Positions 5,814 through 8,293 of a stretch of 8,293 nucleotides of DNA are shown here, one piece after another. Origin of the DNA: Corynebacterium accolens (lineage in GTDB: Bacteria; Actinomycetota; Actinomycetes; Mycobacteriales; Mycobacteriaceae); contig NZ_CP100376.1 of the NCBI RefSeq assembly GCF_030515985.1, forward strand, positions 925,734 to 934,026, read 5' to 3'. The notes beneath the pieces are model-generated. The model searched no databases and was not told where the DNA came from. It worked only from the letters and a program-made list of their open reading frames with translations. Position 1 is the first letter of the stretch, and the number at the start of each line of letters is the position of its first letter. A program made the translations under genes and the position numbers.

Positions 5814-5858
5814 AAAGCCCGTACCCCGGCTGCCATATTGGCACGGGGTACGGGCTTT
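5814..5858. terminator. Strong bidirectional terminator between rbpA and ppm1
   Basis: AAAGCCCGTACCCCG (5814-5828) pairs perfectly with CGGGGTACGGGCTTT (5844-5858), a 15-bp GC-rich stem. The loop itself can form a further 4-bp stem (TGCC 5831-5834 with GGCA 5840-5843). Reading plus, the stem ends in TTTCT; reading minus, it ends in TTTAATTAAT. It lies 20 bp after the rbpA stop and 12 bp beyond the ppm1 stop, so one hairpin serves both convergent transcripts. Confidence 0.9.
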
Positions 5859-5870
5859 CTGCTGCTTAGA

Positions 5871-6770
5871 TTACTTCTTCTTAGTCAGCTGGCCCACCTG
5901 GTGCTTGACCAAGTATCCCAGCTCATTGGCCAAGTTGGTGGCCCAGCCCACACCGTTGCGGGCCTTCTGGCCGGCATTGTGAACGGAGCCGTATTTGACC
6001 TCGTGGTCCGCCAGCTTGGACACCTCGCCGGCAAAATCCTTCACCTGCTCCGCGCGGTGGGCCACGCCCCACTTGGTTACCTCGAAGAGGGAATCCTTGA
6101 CAAAGGAACCATCCAGCTTGGATTCGCCGTACTCGCGCTCGGTGAAGGTGATGGGTACCTCGCGGATATCGTATCCAGCCTTGACCGCGCGGAAGGCCAA
6201 GTCCACCTGGAAGATGTAGCCGGCCTTGGACAGCTCGTCAAAGTCGATGTCTTCCAACAGCTCGCGGCGGAAAGCGCGGTAGCCGGCGGTCATATCGGAC
6301 AGGTCGGTTCCAAGCGCGAAGGAGATGTACAGGTTGCCCAAGCGGGACAGGTATTCGCGAGATGCCGGCCAGTTGACGGTCTCGCCGCCTGGCACATAGC
6401 GGGAGCCGATGACGAGGTCCGCGCCGTTGTCAATCTCCTCCAGCAGCAGATGCAGCTGCTCTGGGGCGTGGGAGCCATCAGCATCCATTTCACAAAGGAC
6501 CTGGTAATCGCGCTCCAAGCCCCACTCGAAGCCGGCGATATAAGCGCCCAAGAGGCCGCCCTTGCCCTCGCGGTGCAACACGTGAATGTGGTCATCTTCT
6601 GCTGCGAAAGCATCGGCCTTCTCGCCGGTGCCGTCGGGGGAATTATCATCCACAACGAGGATGTGAACCTCTGGCAGCGCCTCGCGGACGCGGCCGGTAA
6701 TCAAGGGAAGATTTTCAATCTCGTTATACGTTGGGATGATAACCAGCGTCGCAGAATCAAGAGTGCTCAC
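5871..6770 (-). CDS. ppm1: Polyprenol monophosphomannose synthase
   Basis: This GT-A, family 2 glycosyltransferase transfers mannose from GDP-mannose to decaprenyl/polyprenyl phosphate. The product is the donor for mannosyl extension of lipomannan/lipoarabinomannan-type lipoglycans outside the membrane and for protein O-mannosylation. The 299-residue protein shows IIPTYNEIENL (11-21), VVDDNSPDGTG (39-49), the metal/nucleotide DxD at Asp96-Asp98 (EMDADGSH), GSRYVPGG (122-129), DMTAGYRAFRR (159-169) and REYGESKL (212-219), all typical of Dpm1/Ppm catalytic domains. There are no membrane helices. A basic tail of about 60 residues follows the catalytic domain. The start is GTG, with AGGAG (complement of 6782-6786) 11 nt upstream overlapping the lnt stop codon; the gap to lnt is 14 nt, so the two genes are one operon. 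Membrane recruitment through Lnt is known for corynebacterial Ppm1. Confidence 0.95.
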   Translation of the reverse strand: MSTLDSATLVIIPTYNEIENLPLITGRVREALPEVHILVVDDNSPDGTGEKADAFAAEDDHIHVLHREGKGGLLGAYIAGFEWGLERDYQVLCEMDADGSHAPEQLHLLLEEIDNGADLVIGSRYVPGGETVNWPASREYLSRLGNLYISFALGTDLSDMTAGYRAFRRELLEDIDFDELSKAGYIFQVDLAFRAVKAGYDIREVPITFTEREYGESKLDGSFVKDSLFEVTKWGVAHRAEQVKDFAGEVSKLADHEVKYGSVHNAGQKARNGVGWATNLANELGYLVKHQVGQLTKKK

Positions 6771-6781
6771 AGTAATTAATG

Positions 6782-6786
6782 CTCCT
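6782..6786 (-). promoter_or_regulatory. Ribosome-binding site of ppm1 overlapping the lnt stop
   Basis: AGGAG on the minus strand shares bases with the TAG stop of lnt (6785-6787) and lies 11 nt before the GTG of ppm1. It fixes the GTG at 6770 as the start and suggests that ribosomes ending lnt help begin ppm1, keeping the two partner proteins in step. Confidence 0.7.
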
Positions 6787-8293
6787 ACTTTTCTTTAGCG
6801 CCGACACCGCGAGGTGTACGACCCAATCGGTTGGTACGCACAGCAATGAGTGCGCAGACGGTACCAATAATAACCATCAGCCACTGCATGAGCGAACCGT
6901 AGCGCACCGAAAATGTTTCACCGGTTTTCAGCGGCAGGCTTTCTACCAGTGCCGCGGGCTCAAAGAGCTCCGAGGATTGGCTTACGCTGCCGTCTGGGTG
7001 AACGAGTGCCGAGACCCCAGAGGTGGCTGCGACCACGACGGCGCGGTCGGTTTCGAGCGCGCGCAGCCTGCTCATGGCCAGTTGCTGGTACGTCATATCG
7101 GAAAAGCCGAACGTGGCGTTATTGGTAGGCGTCGTGAGAATCTGCGCGCCGTTTTTGATGGATTCGTGGAAGGCGTTATCGAAGGAGACCTCATAACAGG
7201 TCGCCACACCTACCGCGACGGAATTCATGGAGACCACACCAGGCCCATCCCCTGCCTTAAAATCCCCGGCAAGGTCGACGTAGTCCGAAAAATGCGCGAA
7301 GAAGTCCCGCATAGGCATGGTCTCACCGAATGGCTGCAGGTACTTCTTATAGTGATGGTCGCCCACGCCGTGGCCGGGAGTAAAGACTTGCATGGTATTG
7401 CGCGCGCCCACCTCATCGCGGGTGGCGGTGCCAACCAGCACTGGAGCGTCAATGGCATCGACGGCCCCGCTAATGGCCTGGGCCGCCTCGCCGTCACGGA
7501 AAGGATCGATATCGGAAGAGTTTTCCGGCCAGATCACCAGATCTATATCGTCTTCGCGGCGGGCTAGCTTCTCCGTTTCTTGGACGTGGTTATTCAGCAC
7601 CGCCCGCCGTTGCCCGGCGAAATCCAAACCACTGCGCGGAACGTTGCCTTGGATCGCGGCCACCTTGGTATCGCCCACCTTGGTATCTGCGGGATCGATG
7701 CCGCGCCCAGCCGCGAGTCCCGCAATGAGCGGGAGAATAAGCGCGGCGCCAGCGGCTATCTTTACCCGCCCGCCGCGCAGCAACAAGCCGGCCAGACCGC
7801 AGGCGCACAATGCCGTTGCCACCGTGATCATCGAGGTCCCACCCCACGGGGCTAGGTTGGCTAAGGGCCCTTCAATTTGCCCCCACGCCAGTTTGACCCA
7901 AGGGAAACCGCCAAAGGGCACAGAGGAACGCAGGACCTCAACGGCGAGGTATACGAAGGGAAAGACCAGAAATCCATATCGCCATCGCGCCACCGCGGCC
8001 CCAAAGATGCCTAAAAGGATGGCATAGACCGAAAGCCAGATAGAAAGCGCCGCATAGGGCACGGTCCCTACCAACTCGCCAATCCACGGCAGGCTCAGCA
8101 GGTACAAGACCAAGCCGTGCGTTACCGCCAAGAGGGCACCTGTAGCCCCGCGCACCTGTCGCCCACGCCACGGCATCAGGCTCACATACAGCAGGGCGAT
8201 GCCTATAATCGCGCCCCACCACCAGCCGCGAGGCTCAACGGCGGTAAAGGTCAGCGCACCAGAAATACCCGCTATGACCAGGCGGGCGAAAAA
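6785..8293 (-). CDS. lnt: Apolipoprotein N-acyltransferase, N-terminus cut off by window edge
   Basis: Lnt adds a third acyl chain to the N-terminal cysteine of lipoproteins at the outer face of the membrane. The frame is open to the right edge and gives 502 residues, so only a few N-terminal residues should be missing; a GTG at 8185 is not the true start because the 36 codons before it continue the first membrane helices (RLVIAGISGALTFTA, GWWWGAIIGIALLY). About seven hydrophobic helices precede a nitrilase-type (CN hydrolase) domain at about 205-445. Its catalytic triad is visible as Glu257 in VIWPENSS, Lys317 in YKKYLQPFGE and Cys366 in VATCYEVSF (numbered from the edge). A last helix (468-485) precedes a basic tail. 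It is first in the lnt-ppm1 operon. In M. tuberculosis the two are one polypeptide; in corynebacteria they are separate and interact, and Lnt is known as Ppm2. Confidence 0.94.
   Translation of the reverse strand, partial: FFARLVIAGISGALTFTAVEPRGWWWGAIIGIALLYVSLMPWRGRQVRGATGALLAVTHGLVLYLLSLPWIGELVGTVPYAALSIWLSVYAILLGIFGAAVARWRYGFLVFPFVYLAVEVLRSSVPFGGFPWVKLAWGQIEGPLANLAPWGGTSMITVATALCACGLAGLLLRGGRVKIAAGAALILPLIAGLAAGRGIDPADTKVGDTKVAAIQGNVPRSGLDFAGQRRAVLNNHVQETEKLARREDDIDLVIWPENSSDIDPFRDGEAAQAISGAVDAIDAPVLVGTATRDEVGARNTMQVFTPGHGVGDHHYKKYLQPFGETMPMRDFFAHFSDYVDLAGDFKAGDGPGVVSMNSVAVGVATCYEVSFDNAFHESIKNGAQILTTPTNNATFGFSDMTYQQLAMSRLRALETDRAVVVAATSGVSALVHPDGSVSQSSELFEPAALVESLPLKTGETFSVRYGSLMQWLMVIIGTVCALIAVRTNRLGRTPRGVGAKEK
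7661..7690. repeat. 15-bp tandem duplication inside lnt
   Basis: CACCTTGGTATCGCC (7661-7675) is followed directly by CACCTTGGTATCTGC (7676-7690); 13 of 15 bases are equal. In the protein it gives ADTKVGDTKV just before the conserved AAIQGNVP strand that opens the nitrilase domain. It keeps the frame and sits in a linker, so it should be harmless. Confidence 0.75.

Noticed and set aside
5838..6779. 313-residue open frame on the plus strand, antisense to ppm1
   Set aside because: It is the reverse-strand shadow of a clear glycosyltransferase gene, starts inside the terminator hairpin and has no ribosome site or family resemblance.
6779..7567. 262-residue open frame on the plus strand, antisense to lnt
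   Set aside because: It lies opposite the conserved nitrilase domain of lnt; composition is rich in His, Gly and Arg without any motif, as expected for a shadow frame in GC-rich DNA.
1..8293. CRISPR array, insertion sequence, tRNA or rRNA genes, prophage or defence genes
   Set aside because: No regularly spaced repeats, transposase motifs, tRNA cloverleaf or phage-type genes were found on either strand.

Overview
The window reads as chromosomal DNA from a Corynebacterium (order Mycobacteriales). The strongest evidence is RbpA, an RNA polymerase-binding protein confined to Actinobacteria, lying next to polyprenol-phosphate-mannose synthase (Ppm1) and apolipoprotein N-acyltransferase (Lnt). 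Ppm1 and Lnt are two separate genes here, as in Corynebacterium, whereas in Mycobacterium tuberculosis they form one fused protein. GC content is moderately high, GTG starts are common and almost all space is coding. I cannot assign the species.

Left part (1-3450): the 5' part of a type II NADH dehydrogenase gene (ndh, minus strand, running off the left edge) is divergent from a gene for a cyclopropane-fatty-acid-synthase/UfaA-like methyltransferase. That protein has lost most of the family's SAM-binding and active-site signatures. Its stop codon is 5 bp from that of a convergent type B dye-decolorising peroxidase (DyP) gene.

Middle (3451-4073): about 620 bp with no believable gene. It holds a 13-bp inverted repeat, a 14-bp perfect palindrome embedded in sequence resembling a serine-resolvase site, and a 7-bp-stem hairpin. 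This is the least explained part of the window.

Centre (4074-5297, minus strand): three tightly packed genes, each separated by 3 bp. They encode a CxxC/CxxxC zinc-ribbon-like small protein, a membrane-anchored YceI-family lipid-binding-type protein, and a 54-residue membrane protein that starts with GTG.

Right part (5298-8293): rbpA is transcribed divergently from the zinc-ribbon operon. Its promoter region carries a match to a SigR/SigH-type thiol-stress promoter (GGAAC-N18-GTT) overlapping a consensus TATAAT. A strong bidirectional terminator separates rbpA from the convergent lnt-ppm1 operon, and lnt runs off the right edge. Ppm1 makes the lipid-linked mannose donor for lipoglycans and protein O-mannosylation, Lnt acylates lipoproteins, and the two proteins are known to be partners in this lineage.

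Most genes are core corynebacterial functions. No prophage, CRISPR array, insertion sequence or defence system is visible. The points worth follow-up are the degenerate methyltransferase, the gene-poor 620 bp with its palindromes, the small coupled operon, and the stress-type promoter of rbpA.
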